In this document: positions 36,501-51,500 of the stretch, one piece after another | Numbering within the stretch: the first letter of the stretch is position 1 | Layout: every line of letters starts with the position of its first letter | Origin: Notospermus geniculatus | Taxonomy: Eukaryota; Nemertea; Pilidiophora; Heteronemertea; Lineidae | Length of the DNA stretch: 64,000 nt | Assembly: GCA_002633025.1 (NCBI GenBank) | Contig: NMRB01000125.1 | Span: forward strand, 393,540-457,539 | Reading direction: 5' to 3' | The notes under the pieces: model-generated | The model's database searches: none | What the model was told of the DNA's origin: nothing | What the model saw: the letters and a program-made list of their open reading frames with translations, nothing else | Made by a program: the position numbers and the translations under genes

Positions 36501-39500
36501 CGTGGTATAATCACACGTAGTCGGAGGCTGGATGTGTATGCGAGTCCGATCAATGATCTAACCATCCCGTAGACTAATGCTGAGACTAAGACTCGTTCGC
36601 TTTAATCCCGTCGTCTACTTCAATTCCGTTGTGTCAACCACATACATCCGAATCAAGAAAGCCATTTTCATCATCCCTAAGTGGTAGCATATATTGCTTG
36701 CATCAAAAAGAACGGAGAGAAATGCCAAGTGTGTTGCAAAATTAGAACGTTGAGTCAGGAAGATGAACTAATGCATTTGTTGTTGATCATCATGGAATGA
36801 TTCCAACTTAGCAGACAACAATCCTAAAGTGCAAACTATGTAAATGCGAGTATCAGCACAGCTGTTTGGCAGAGGCTTATGTGTGAGGCGTCATGGTATT
36901 CTTAAATGCCGTGGCAGCCCAAAATTTAATGGGGAACTTTTCTGCCGTCGGTGGCCGTAAGAGGCCGCCTGTTACCGGTCCTAGAACGTCGCAAAATTTG
37001 GCGTCAAGTGCGTGAGCCACGGCGCCCACGTCATTATGGACGACGTTGTGGCATGCATTTCTGCCCTGTGACGTCAAATTTCATGACGTTCTGGGATCGG
37101 TAACTCGTAGCGGCCTCTGACGGCTCCAAAGTTCCTCATTGGCTTGAAGGGTACGATATTGCCACTTTTTGTCAACAGCCGGCGCCACTGGTGGTGATTG
37201 CATCATTCTCCAATAGAGGCTATGCACTGACGTCATCAAATGACGTCATCAATGGGTATGACGCCACGTGTTGGATGGAAAATAGACGGAGCACGTGGTC
37301 AGATGCACTGTGTCAGAATGTCACAACGTTCCATCCAACATGGCGTCACCTCGCTGATAACGTCACGTGCATAGCCTCTATACCGTAATTCTGTCTTTCG
37401 CCCCAGTGTTGGAGAATGTACGATTACAATACAAAATGCATTTTATGTGGATACCCTGGGAACAAGAGTTACTCTACATGGAGCGAGGTTGATTTTGTGC
37501 TAGTTTAACAACATTGTCAAAAGATGTCTCCCTTAACACCGGTATGTTTAGCACAGGAATACCGTGCTCCTTTAAAGCGAATCGATAGCGGATTTTGTTT
37601 ACATTTGGCTGGTGTTTGTAAACACAAAATTCAGCCCATCAAAATGCACGAAAATTTCTTTGTTGACATTCTGGAGAAGTTTGTTTACATTTTTTGCTGA
37701 AAATTCGTCCCCTTTCAAATTCTATTTCTAAATCAAATTTTTTCGCTTTCGATTCACTTTAAGTTCGTGAAGACACAAATGTACAAATGTGTCCTAAGTG
37801 CATAATGCACGACACCTCCCATCCCATGAACACGTGTGCCTTCGAGGGAAGGTGGAGTGATCGAAGCTCAATCTGGCATTGTTAGCAATTCTATGCCCTT
37901 GGGGGATTTCACCATATCTTGAAGCATTGACAAATATGTTAAAATTGTTCCGTACATCCATAAATCAATAGAAAAATATCCGAGAAACTGGGTTGATNTA
38001 TGAATCATGACGTCACGTACCTCTCTTTATTTTGATTGGCTGTACGCAAATGAACCTCCTCAACCGGCCTGCAAAGCTCATGTCAAAATGCGCGCACGTG
38101 GGAATAAAATGTCGCTCATAGCAGTAATAATAAATTTGTTCGACACGAGCGCCGTCTTTTGGCAGTGCTCGGAACCTTATCCGACAGCTCTTATCCGACA
38201 GTTCCTATACGCGACAGCAATAACATCCGACAGCGGTAAAATAGGAGTCGCCCTGATTATACATACGCGTTTTGTTTTGTGCGTTTAAACTCGCGGGATT
38301 TATATCTGTTATTAGGTACAGAGAAATCTCGCGAGTCACACATATCCGTTTCAGGTTATAGAATTAACGCTTTAGGTATAGAAATGCGTTTCAGGCTTAC
38401 AAATAAATCTTCTGTACACTGAATATTTGCGGACATAACCGCCCATATGTTCCTCACGTGGATGGAGTCTTTTACTTGCCCTTGCAAAGAAACAAAATAC
38501 AAGGCACTACCACCATGACCACTGACTACTGCTTATGTCATATGCCATGGACATGAAGAGCCAGGGATGGTTAATCCCATTTGGCCCAGGCTGGATTGGG
38601 TCGGAACCCGGGACCTGCCGCTTCCTAAGCGGACGTGATAACCACTAGGCTATCAAGGCTCTCCTGTGTTGTGCTGGATGAGGGAAAGCAAGGTATACTC
38701 ACGATTGCATCCTAGGTCATGGAGGGTCAGAATATTCACTTCTGGCTGCCGATTACCCTGAAAAAGAATTGAAATCATGAGGTACTCATGTTACAAATAC
38801 AATTAAAAATACCGTTTCTCGACAAGTTTCCCCTCGATGGGAAAAGTGGAAACTAGAGAATTAAACAAGCTAGTTCATTGGCACACGGATCCGATCCGTT
38901 TCCAGTCCATTTGCCCCTAGTTTTCCGGATACGACAACACTGAACTCCATTTGATAGATTTTTTACGGACCTGAATCGGACCAATTCCGTGTGCCAATGA
39001 ACCTTGCGTTATGGTGCTTTTTGTAGATCAGTTAAAACACTTATTTTTCTTCCAAAACACTTTATCACCACGATAAAACATACATTGAACACATGGGTCT
39101 TGATACACCATATACTTTTTATCAAATTTACAAAAAAAAAATTTGTTTGCTAACGTTTTTAACATATCTCATGAGCCATGCATTCTAATTCCAATAATTC
39201 CCAATCACATGGACATGGGCAGCTGACCGAACCAAACTCGTTTCATCATTTTTAACACTCCCCAAGGATTTTCACCACGTTCTGCATAATTAATAGAAAA
39301 CCCATTTGCAGAGCGACGGGAGATTATTCAAAATTCTGCACCCAAATATGTTCTTAAACCTATCTATAATGTAGAATTTTCGAATAGTCGAGTAGGCTAT
39401 GTAGTTTTTCTTTTTCCAAATATACCTTTCCAACAAAGATGGCGGTCCCGGTCTAACCGTTCTCACCACATGACATCAGAAGCTTAATACCATTCAATGG

Positions 39501-42500
39501 CCGCTGCCACGCTAAGCTGGTCAATCGGGCCATGGGCACAAACGTTTAGGTAATTTAAAAACAATTGTCTGAGAGGATGCGTTTGGTAGTGTTACATCAT
39601 GCTTAGACAATGAATGGCCACGACGTCATGTTGGAGAACTAGTAGGCCACCATCTTTTGTTGGAATATTGAATACTTTCAGGAGGCAGAAAATGAAATTA
39701 TTTCTAGCTGGGCAACAGAGAAAGAGGGCATGCCCCTAGACAGATTAGAACAAGCTGCTATTCTAAACCAGCAATCTCCACCTTCGACAACTACCAAACA
39801 CGATCATGAATATTTTCTACTGGCATGTTCAAATAATAGCGGCAGGCGTCCCCGTGTAAGCGCCACAGCATTCTTGTTAGTTCTGACGTCAACGCCCGCC
39901 TGGCCCAAGTGAGCGACCCGCTGAGCGGGTAACTTCAGGAAAAGATGGCGGCGAACCTGATTCAGCCAATGGAGAAAGAGGAAAATTCTTTGACGCCATG
40001 ACACTTTTTTGAGCCAGGCGCGACACCGTTTGTTCAGTTGGCCCTTCATAGACGCCATGACACTTTACTCGAGCCAGGTGCGACACGGTTCGTTCACTTT
40101 GCCCTTTATGGATGCCATGACCCTTTTATAATACTGGAGCCAGGTGCAACACCGTTCGTTCACTTAGCACTTCATAGACGCCATGAACTTTTGTGTAACC
40201 AGGCGCGACACTGTTCGTTCACTTGGCCCTTCATAACACCATGACACTTTACTGTAACCAGGCGCAACACTGTTCGTTCACTTGGCCCTTCATAACGCCA
40301 CGACACTTTACTGTAACCAGGTGCAACACTGTTCGTTTACTTGGCCTCATTGCGTATGCGCACTATCCGAGCTTCCCCAAGCACGGCGCAAGTAATCGAA
40401 CACGCTATACGTGAGGACTGTCAGACCATTTCAAGAAGAGCTGATTATTCATTTTGAAGCAGAATATGCTTAACACATCGAAGACACCCTACAATTTTCT
40501 GGTCTGTAAATGAAATCAGTGTGATGATTCAGCGGAGAATTGCCTGCAGCAGAATATCGCCAGTTGAATGTCGAAGTTGAACCGACTTCAATACCACAGG
40601 CATCAATAACTTATATTCAGCAATAATGCGTCAGATATGACAATGGACTCCACTTTCATCAATACAATGGATTATGGATTCGCCGTCCCAAATTGCGGGA
40701 TAAAATTGGAGGACGTTTGAGCTCGGAATATGACATGTCACACGTTAATATCAAATGACGTGCCTGTAACGAACGCCAACCAAATCTTCCGAGTACGTAG
40801 TTCATCGGTGCAAATATGTCCAGATCATTTTGATGCTGGGTTTTCCGCTCCCTAAAGCGTAGCGCACATCGACCTTGCGACTGGAAGCAACTGAACGCAA
40901 CAGTCGCTATCGATGTGAGCGGAATGCGCCATCGATTACAACTGGTCCTTACGGCAACAAGTGGCACACAATCCAATCTTCAATCTGGAGCGTGCACATC
41001 GAACAGGCAACTGAACTGAATGTTACACGGAAATTGTCGACGTCTTCCGATCGGACCACTCGGGAGTCATTTTGTGGGTCACCTGATTCCATCACATGAC
41101 CAGGTGTGCTCCACAAACAAAGGAAATTCACTGCCAGAGCGCACACACCGAAAGCGACTGAAGAGAACTACATGTAGAAGCAACGGTCGGCAACGAGTAG
41201 AACATGAGCAACTGGCTGGAACTGGCAGCAACGATCGGCAATAGCGTTGCCGGGGCGCACACATCGGCCTGTTTGAGCATCTGATCAGTTGCTGCTGTTT
41301 CCAGCCAGTCGCCCACCGTTGCCGGAAACGCCATTGCCGGTAGTTGCTTCCAGTCGCAAGGCCGATGGGCGCTAGGCTTAATAGACATATTAGAAGCACC
41401 TCGACTGGGTGGCCTGAGTCACCAGCGGAAGCATTAGCCAAATGATCAGACTAACAACAACTTCAGGAAATGGCCAAGGCTACATTGTGCCATAATGTAT
41501 AAACAGACAAGCTCTTACACTCCGTATTCAGAAGGCTGCTCTGTTGATGGCCTGAGTGCATCATAATGAATGCACTGAAGAAATGAAAGAAAGCAGATTC
41601 TCTAAACATATTTCTTCTCACATCCTAACGACCTGCCTCTATAAGAGTCTTGGCATACCCAATGAGCTGCTTTCTAATGGAGAACCTGCACAAATAACGT
41701 CACAACGTGGCGCTGCATGCGACGCAGATTTCTTTTTTCTAATGTTATTTCCATTTACCGGTATTTCTGGCGTGAAAATAGGTGACTTCCCATTTCGCCA
41801 AATCCCATTTTGCCAAATCCCATTTCGCCAAATCCCATTTGGCCAAATTCCCATTTGGCCAAATTCCCAAATCGCCAAATTCCCAATTTGCCAAATTCCC
41901 AATTTGCCAAATTCCCATTTCGCCAAATTCCCAATTTGCCAAATTCCCAATTTGCCAAATTCCCATTTCGCCAAATTCCCATTTCGCCAAATTCCCGTTT
42001 TGCCAAAAATTTACTTGACACCCCTGTGTTCTTTCAAAATGAATCGTTCCAAATATTAACAATTTTGAAGCAGGATTAGAAGTTTAATAAAGCGAATGCC
42101 ATGGTATTCATTCCAAAGAAGGCTGATGTTATTTTCTAGGTGAATTTTTCAACGATCTTTTTCAGGCAAAGAAATAGTGCAAACTTTCAGAGAAAAGACG
42201 CGTTTCTTAGTTTCTTTTTTTCTAATTCGTATTGTTTTCGCAGATATAGGTAGTCAAGGGAACAAACACTGCTAGAGTTGTGTAACCTTGGGTGTGGCAC
42301 ATTACACCCGTCCTTTTCGAAGGTGAAGACATCAGCCCCATCCCTTCCAAATCCTGAGTGAAACAGTTTGATACCCAAGGGCCTTATCCTAACCCTAACC
42401 CTCTATTTTGAAGTATTTTGCATTGGATCAGTCCATTAGATTAGGGGTTATAGCCTGAATAACAAATTTGGCAAAACGGGAATTTGGCGAAATGGGAATT

Positions 42501-45500
42501 TGACAAATTGGGAATTTGGCAAATTGGGAATTTGGCGAAATGGGATTTTGGCAAAATGGGAATTTGGCCAAATTCCGCCCAAATGGGAATTTGGCCAAAT
42601 GGGATTTGGCGAAATGAAACTTTTTTTGGCGAATTGGGAATTTGGCGAAATGCAATTTGGCGAAATGGGAATGAACCGTGAAAATAAACCATTTGTGTTG
42701 GTCGTCCGACAGTAAAACTTACATCATCGTGTAGCAGATGAAATTTTCTTTTAATCTCATTTGTTTTTCTGCAGAAAAATTTGGATTCTAGAAGCCCTGA
42801 AATGCAATTTCCTGCCAGGATTCTACATTAGTTAATTGGAGACTTGGCAGTGGGAATTTTCAAGCACGGTGGCAAACTTTCAAGCATGGCGGGAAGCAAC
42901 AGTATGATGTTCACACCTGGCGGTGCACCACGCTTGTTGGAGTTGGAAGGCCCTGCTGTGCGGCTATTATGATCCAGTTTTGGTCAGAGGGGCTTGAAAA
43001 ATGCTGCCATTGAATAATGTAATGTTGCCACTGACTGCTGGCTCAGGAAAACTGGCATGACAAAATGCCAACCTACTTCCCCAAAACACACAGACTGCCT
43101 CTAGGACCATTCTAAGAATAGTGACCTTCTCCCCCGTGGCCGTTTGACCTCCAACAACACCTAAACTCTCCAAAATAATATCAGCTACCATTAACAAAAG
43201 GAGGCCTGCAATAAAAGCCAATTATGCGCAATTCTTGGAGGCCAACATCAGGTCTCAGCCATATTTGATTGGTTCACGATATTCATTGAGATGGATAATA
43301 AACATGATGAAGGCTGGCGGTATCGCATGGCGATCACCATGGCTGCAGTTCCACACTCCTCGTGTCGGGGGTGAGGAAGGTCGATCATTGATTTCGTCAT
43401 CGATCTTTCTACATTGTCGTCGGCGATGTGGTAAAATATAAGCCAAGCATGGCGTGGCGAGGATAATGGCAGAGCCATGAAAAAGATTGTATGTTGACTC
43501 AAATGAAATGTACTGACTTTACTGAGGCTTTTTCATCTTCAAGCTTTACAGATCGTCATATGTGACCCGCTCCAGCAAATGTCGGCACATGTCGCAACCG
43601 AGGAAAGGATTAACGGGCTCACAACATAATAGCTGAAATGTATGTCTCTGCAGGTTGACAATAATAGTGGACAGCAGTGATAATAGTTGAGTAAACTGAT
43701 GACCAATGATGATCACTTTGTCTTGCGACAAGCACTTGCTTTTGCTGGAGCGGGTCACACATACATCTGACTTGAAGAATGGTCTGGTGAAACATTACAT
43801 CATGGCATGGAAGGCACTCCTCCGAGAGTCCTCCTCCACCATGTCCACATGTGTTCTTACACGAGTTGGCTTGCGTAGCGGCAGTTCGAAAATGCCGAAC
43901 TGCCGTGTGCACATATTTTCCGGTGAGTTTTTTGCCTCACCGAAAAATATGCGCACATGCGAGCTATCCGCTTAGAAAACGGTCTTGAATGACTTTTTGC
44001 TCAAATAGCACCAGTGTGCGGCAGGCTTTAGGAATAGTTATAGACGATACTTTGACATGCCTGAATGATTGAGGGCCTACACGACACATATTTTGCTGTT
44101 TTGTGAACAGACAAGACAAGTTGACATGTTCAAAGACTTATTGGAACATAAAATACAAATTTAGGCGATTTTGAAAAAAAATTGGTTTTGGTTCTGTCTT
44201 TTCGAAATTGGGGTAGAGTTCTGTGTACCAAGTTCGGCATTTTCGAACTGCCACTTGCGTAGGGCAATTCACCTTGTTGGTGTCCTCGCGCCCTGACCAG
44301 TGACCAACTACTGCCCATAGTTTTCTGGCCTGATCCAGTGCCCACAGAGAGTTAACTTCCACAAGCAAACTCTCATAGTAGTCCATGAGCCAGACCCAAG
44401 ATTTTGGAGTTTGAGTACCAATTTGCAGAATAGATCCAACATGGATTTTTGGTCAGTCTGATGGCTGAGGTGTCTGAAATCATGTGATGGACATTTCAAT
44501 TGTGTAGCTTTATACCCCTAATTAAGATTCTTAAAACTGTTCATTGGAATTCCATTGCAATATCATAACAGAGTTGTATTACAAATTCAAGTGTCCATGT
44601 ACAGCTAACTTTTTTCTCGCCTGTTTTAGACCCTTAAAATGTATAACCAATAGATAGGAATATGGTACTTCTCAGTCGGATAAGCCTGTTTAGAATACAA
44701 GTTTTGTTGTAAAAATAGCGTTTTCGGTGATTTTGATGGATTTTAGGCAAAATTTGACATATATGTCGTTTCTGTGTTACAGTGATGTCATACAGTGTTT
44801 AAAATATAGCTATCTGAATGGTAGGTACCATATTTCTATCTATTGGTAATACATTTATAGGGTATAAAACCGGCGAGAAAAAAGTTAGCTGTACATGGAC
44901 ACTTGAATTTGTAATACATGCCTATATAAGTACTGCAATGGAATTCCAATGAACGATTCTAAGAATCTTAATTAGGGGTATAAAGCTACACAATTGAAAT
45001 GTCCATCACATGATTTCAGACTCCTCAGACATCAGACTGACCAAAAAACCATGTTGGATCTATTCTGCAAATTGGTACTCAAAATCGGGCTGGCTCATGG
45101 ACTATAGGAGCACCGTAGTTCTACTGATGACATTAGATTTGGGGCTCAGATTGCCATTATTATCAGATTGTTACAATACCTTCATGACCAGCACGGTAGG
45201 TGTGGCCCCATATTCCTAAGTCAATTACGGACACAAACAGTCTCATCTCAATCTTATTACAAGACGCAACCTCGTAATAATATAAAGATTCTCTAATCTA
45301 AGCAGGATCATGGACCTAGACTGCCACACCCTGGTCAACTGGTCACCAAACTCATTTGGACAACGACATTTCAAACAGTTTTCAAGTCCCGAAGGATTAA
45401 GCATCACGATGTGCTGTGCAACCCAAGACGTCACTGCCCAAAGTGCACTTTGGGTCTCTACCCAAGTGTCCTGACATCATTTGTCTGAGGTTCTGACGTC

Positions 45501-48500
45501 ATTTGCACTCAACCATCAACACGGAGGGATGCAGCAATTGCGGACCCCTTTACAGATGGCTTCTTTAAGACACCATCCTCGTTTGCCAACTGCAACATCA
45601 TATTCATAATCATAACATTGAAATCTTAGTGATGTAGCAGTCGGAGGCGGACATGCCGTCTTCGTTTCAGAGTGAGGGTTTGGTATTCCCCAGTCCTTGA
45701 GTCATCAACTCAGTTTGTTCCAACTGCATAAAATGTCACAACTTGTGATCTGAGTCAAAGGGAAGAACATTACTAGGCCTATTCATGGTGTTGACGCACC
45801 CTTTCCTATCCCTAATCCAGCACAGTTCTGTGCATGAACTTTGTCATGCCATAAACAATGTTTGGTTTAATACTCAGAACCGAAGCACAAGGTACTTGTA
45901 TCATTGACATGATTGATGGCACAGAGACAATTCAGAATGATAAAGTCATCAGGCAAACAGTAAATAGTTGCATTGATTAGAGATTAACAAGCGAATGATT
46001 TAACAATGAAAGATATCGTGATATCTCTATTTCCAAACAAAATGTCTATCATCATTATCAATATCAGTGTATGAATGTAATGTGAAAACACAGTGGCCTG
46101 TCAGGGTCGCCTAGTGGAAACAACGTCATCATGTTTATCCTGTAAGGAAGTGAACCGGTGATTATCAATCAGCACCTCAGGATGTGGCTTACATATTTAC
46201 AAGCTGACAACATGACATTGGCAGCAAAGCAGACAAACTGCCAAAAACCAAAACATGGAAAAGGAAAAGTGGAACATTTTGCTGGTACTGGTCAACTGGA
46301 GCTGATGGGTGAATGTCGTCCAGTCCTGATCCTACACACTAATTCCTAGCCCAAACCCCTAACCCTAACCCCAACCCTGACCCCCTCAACCCTTGTCACT
46401 GACCCCTACCCTAATCCTAAACCTAGTCCTGACCCTAACCATCCTAACTCCGTAACCTGGGTACACTGGTACAGTTTGTGCTCAACTGGAGTGAAATTTC
46501 ATGATGATACCATCAAGTTGCCATGCAAATGGCTACTTCGGTTTACTCGTCAGCAAGTCCTACATAAACATTCATAGAAACTCTTTCCTGTGCGACAACA
46601 TCCGTTGACCAACGGAAGGGAAGCGGCCGACCGCCCGACCTGACCAACCGGCTGGCAGGAAGGAGAGCGGGCACAGGAGATGTCAATCTTATTCTTAATG
46701 GCACCAATCGATAAGGAAATGGTCAGATTTCTTCTGTCAGACTCGATGAATAATGCATTAGGAATATGAAACAAAAGCTCTCGTCGCTGCTGATAGCCAA
46801 CATGAACAACTCAGAGGGAGACCGAGTTAACCTCTTTGTTAGGGACACCTTTGGAGCAACAGTATGCTGTCCTTAACAGGGGGGTGTCCACATTACAGAG
46901 GTCAAATTGAACAGATGTGGCCAATGGGGATTATAACTATGGCATAGGGCAGCCAGGTTTTATACAATGGATGCCGTGTGGAAATTGACCAGGACCTGAA
47001 TGTCCCTTTCAATTCAATAGTTTTTTTAAAACCACTAGTGACACCTATTGAGGCAGTGGGTAATATGGTCCTCATTGGGGACCAAACTCTGCTGTCTGAT
47101 TTACAGGGTGGGCCAGAGAAAGTCTCCCTCGAACAATAGGGAAACAATAGAAATGCTATTGTTCAAGGGACACTTCCTCTGGCCCACCCTGTAGAGAGAT
47201 GTCCCCTCAGCAGAGGTGTTCCACTAAGGGAGGTTCTACTGTATATGTGATCCACTCCAGCAAGAGCAGGCACTTGTCCCAAGTGATCATCATTGGTCAT
47301 CAGTTTACTCAACTATTATCACTCCTGTCCACTACTATTGTCAACCTGCAGAGACATACATTTCCAGGGCCAGATCGGGGGGGGGGGGGGCATATGTCCC
47401 CCCTGTTTTCGGCAGAGTAGTGATTTTTTTAGGAAGAAAAATTAAAATCACATAAAAATTCAAGTATTTTGCTCTCAGATGCCAGGAAAATGCATATAAA
47501 AGCACTTAAAATTGTCAAATTTTTCTGGGGGAGGGCCCAGGCCCCCCTTTGGGCTTCGTGGTTTTGGTGCTCACCACCTCCGTCGGGCGACGTTGAGCTA
47601 TGCCCCCCTTTCTGTCAATCCTGGGTCCGGCCCTGATTTCAGCTATTGTGTTGCAAGGCCGGGTAACGTAACGTAACCCTTTCCTCGGTTGCGACAAGCG
47701 CCAGTTTTTGCTAGAGCGGGTCATATATTACAAATACCTGAACCAATGCTGTACCTTCAGCTATACAATGCATTGTCTTGGCGTGCCATCGACCTCTGTA
47801 TCTGAGTAGAGAGTCGGCAGAGATGTATGTATGTATGATGTTGCTATTGGCTTTATGCCCAGCAACCATACGCTTAGCTACGATATCAGACTTAGAGAAA
47901 AGGGCGCTTATCATTTCAAAGGTATTGAACAAAACGGGGGAGGATACATTATGAGAAAAATTAGGATATCGATAACCATGAACAAAAAATATTAGGCCTC
48001 TTCTGATGTGCATATAATTTGAGTTCATTTATTCTAGTTCACCCTGTAACTTTGCTTAAAGCTACACTGTATTCAATTCAGAAAGTGCTTACATCCTCCG
48101 ACGTTAGTACAGTGTAAAATATACTGGCCCGAACTTATAAAGGATGTCTATCCCTTAGACAAGTCTAACTCGCCAAGACAAGTCTAAATCAGTCGTCTAG
48201 CTTAAACTGCGATTACAGAAGGATGTCTAGCTTAGACGTGTCTAAAACTGCCGTCCAAAGATAGACAACGATGTCCAAATAACAAAGGAATTGCAAAACA
48301 TGCCAGGGGGGTTGTTTTGCAGTTGTCTAAGCTTGTGATTCATTCATAATTTCAAGTTTTATGGTCTTAAAAGGTGTCCTAGTGGCCCTAGATTATCTGC
48401 ATGAAAAGAAAATGTGGCTATGAAAGATATTCAAGGAAATATGCCGGAAAATTAGGTGGGCATTTACTTTTGACTAAGGGTGTACTATCCATCCATTCAC

Positions 48501-51500
48501 AACAACAAATAGGCCTGTGTGACGAATGTGGTGCGATATGAGGTCATCTAAGTTGCCACTTCACAATTGCATTATATAATCGTCTCAACAAAGGCACTGC
48601 CTTTGTTGAGACCATTTAATCACCTGTTGGACCTGACTAGCTAGACCGACGTCCTTGCGTTGTTCGAAATTCCGATAAACACCAGTGTTTTGGTAGACTT
48701 GTCTAACAGTTGTCTTACAAATGTTTAGGCTTAAACAAGTCCAAGTTAGACAGGCGAAAAACACCTTTTATAAGTTCGGGCCATAATGTTCTATCTGAAT
48801 ACATCAGAGCTCTGCCTGCAGTTTTTTCAATGTGTGCTGAAAACTAGGGCTTGATTCTTTGAAGTACGTATCAGGCAAGCATTTTGGGGACCTTCACGAG
48901 GCTATCTATGATACCTCTACCTGCACTCTCCTAACATTTTGAAAATACCATGAAATGCCATTCAAGTTCACTCTGTACTCCTAACTGGTTCTATAGAAAG
49001 GATGCACTGAATGAGCTTTCTGGCATGTCTGGAGGGACTGGGGTAGGCCTAGAAAAGCGCTTTGAAACAGTGTAAAGGTCCTTACACACCAAAACCGCGC
49101 CGCTGCGGTGAAAAATGACGCGCGTTCACCGCCTGGAAAATAAGTTCAATGGATTTTTAATAAAAGGGTCACACCAAAGACGCACGGCGGCGAGCGCGCA
49201 TCATTTTTTGCCGTGCGTCTTTGGTGTGGCCCTTTTATTGAAAATCCCATTGAACTTATTTTCCCGGCTGCGAACGCGCGTCGTTTTTCGCCGTCGCAGC
49301 CCGCGGCGCGGTTTTGGTGTTTTAAATTACCTTAAGAGTGGAAAGTTCTGTGTAAAAACCTAACATTGGCCATGTCCGTGTTTCTGAATCCTGCAATCCA
49401 AGAGATGATCAGACCATCCATTCAATGGATTACCACAAATATTGATGCAAGTGATACGGGACATCACTTATCATAACATACTCATTATCTTCATCAGCAA
49501 TCATAATCATGCAATGATATGATACTTCAGAGATCATAAATTGACTTCAGCTGTACTATGATCAGCTTATTGGTGTCATTATGGCTGCCAGCATTATTGC
49601 GTTGTAAATCATGAATTTTATCCTTTGACAATGAGCTGAATGTTGAATTACATTGGATCATTCTGATATGATACAGTGGCCCTGTTCACACAGAGTCGGT
49701 TTGATCCGGTTCGAGGCCAGTTTATTGTTTTTTGTACCGTGAAAAAGCCATGCAACCTGTATTATCCCTTCCCGAGTGCCTAACACAGAATAGCATACTC
49801 TATAGTAGAGTACATAGTAGAGTTAGGAGGAACCTTGATACATGTCGCTGAGTGGTTATCACGTCCGCTTAGAAAGAGGCAGGTCCAGGGTTCGAATCCC
49901 AGGCCATATGGGATCAATCATCCCTAGCTCTTCATTGTCCGTCGCATGGGACAGTAAGCCTTGTACCTTGTGCCTTCACAAGGGCAAGTAAAAGACCCCA
50001 TCCAAGTGAGGAACATGCATACCGGTAGCTCGAGATGGCCTCTTCCGTACCGGTACTTACCAATATTATGCTATGGCTTCGGCCCTGACGGAAAAATCTA
50101 ATACAAATACAAATCATTCAGCAGGGGTTCTTCGGCTTCACTGACCCACTTTGCACAGATAGCCAGCGCGTCACTGGTGACCAATAACGCCGTACTACAT
50201 CTGTACATGTGACTAGTACTGTAAACTACATAATGAATGTACAGTAGGAGGAAACAGGAGTGCCCGGAGAAAACGTTCACTATCAAAGAGAGTCGCCCCA
50301 TGTCAGTGACATGGCATTTCGTACACTTTGCTGTACAGTCATGATGAGAACACGGCGATCTATGGGATCGAATATTCCACAATAACATGACCAGAGTCCT
50401 ACAGAAAATGTCAATGAGAATGCAAGTGAAGTGCAGTTTGGCTCGTCATCACTACTACAAGGGAGAACCGGAATTTGTCAATATCCATGAATGTCATTGG
50501 TTTCCATGGCAACTGATTGTCAAATTTATCACTTTTCTGTTCTACAATGAATGTCAGGGTTGAGGGAGACAGATGGTGTTTGAATTTCCATCGATATTTT
50601 ATCTAAGTGTTATTGTGATTTTTGTGATTTTGTTTATTATAATGTACTTCTTCAGTCGCAACTGGGAAATGCATTCTTGATTTCTTGGCTTGTTGGTGTC
50701 AAATGTGTGGCGGTCTAGGAAAACCCGTCAGATGTCGCTGAATGATCAACAAGGGCTGTCAGATTGCCTGCGCATTCATGACATACTGTTTACCTGTTAC
50801 GTAGTACATTTCAGCTATTGAAATGTGCAGGTTCACCACGGCCATTTACACTTTCCTCAAACGTGACATCTGACATTCTGATGGATTTTCCTAGACTGCC
50901 TCACAAATGGGAGTCAGTCGGTTCTCTTGGGGCATGGGGAAGGCCTACCATGCCTACCGGTACTACAAAATTGTATCTGTACATCAACCTTCACATATTA
51001 CCAGTACAAAAATGTACTTAGCACTGACTTTTTATACTCTACACCATTTATACGACCGCCGGCTGACTTCATGCATGCTCCCTCACTTGTAATGTACTTG
51101 GTGAAAATCAAGTTACCGGTATATATCGATCATGATAATAATGACACTCACATTTCAGAATATTCGTGCAATTTCTGCACATTACTGTAAGTGATGATCA
51201 TCAGTGAACAAGACGTAATGGATAAACGTTCAGAACTCATCCCACAACGTCAACACTTCCAACCATTATTAACCTACCCTCACCTGTCATACCTTTTTTA
51301 CAGATGACTGGGTGGGTTTGCCCGGATTGATATTTGTTGTGAAAATGCACCTATCCTGCTTGAGTTCAAAGCGGGTTAGGTCCAGGTCAAGCTCCGCATG
51401 CTTCAACGGTGAACCGGGTTAGTGTAAAATGGGCTAAAATACGCCTACTCTTTGGGATGTAATTTACATGTACATGTAGAGGCTATACTCATGACTTCTG

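Noticed and set aside
41782-42018. Proteins with repeats like FAKFPICQIP
   Set aside because: These come from reading a 15-16-bp minisatellite in all frames; both strands give similar frames, so it is not coding evidence.
46347-46450. True telomere or chromosome end
   Set aside because: The CCCTAA repeats are short, degenerate and inside an intron.
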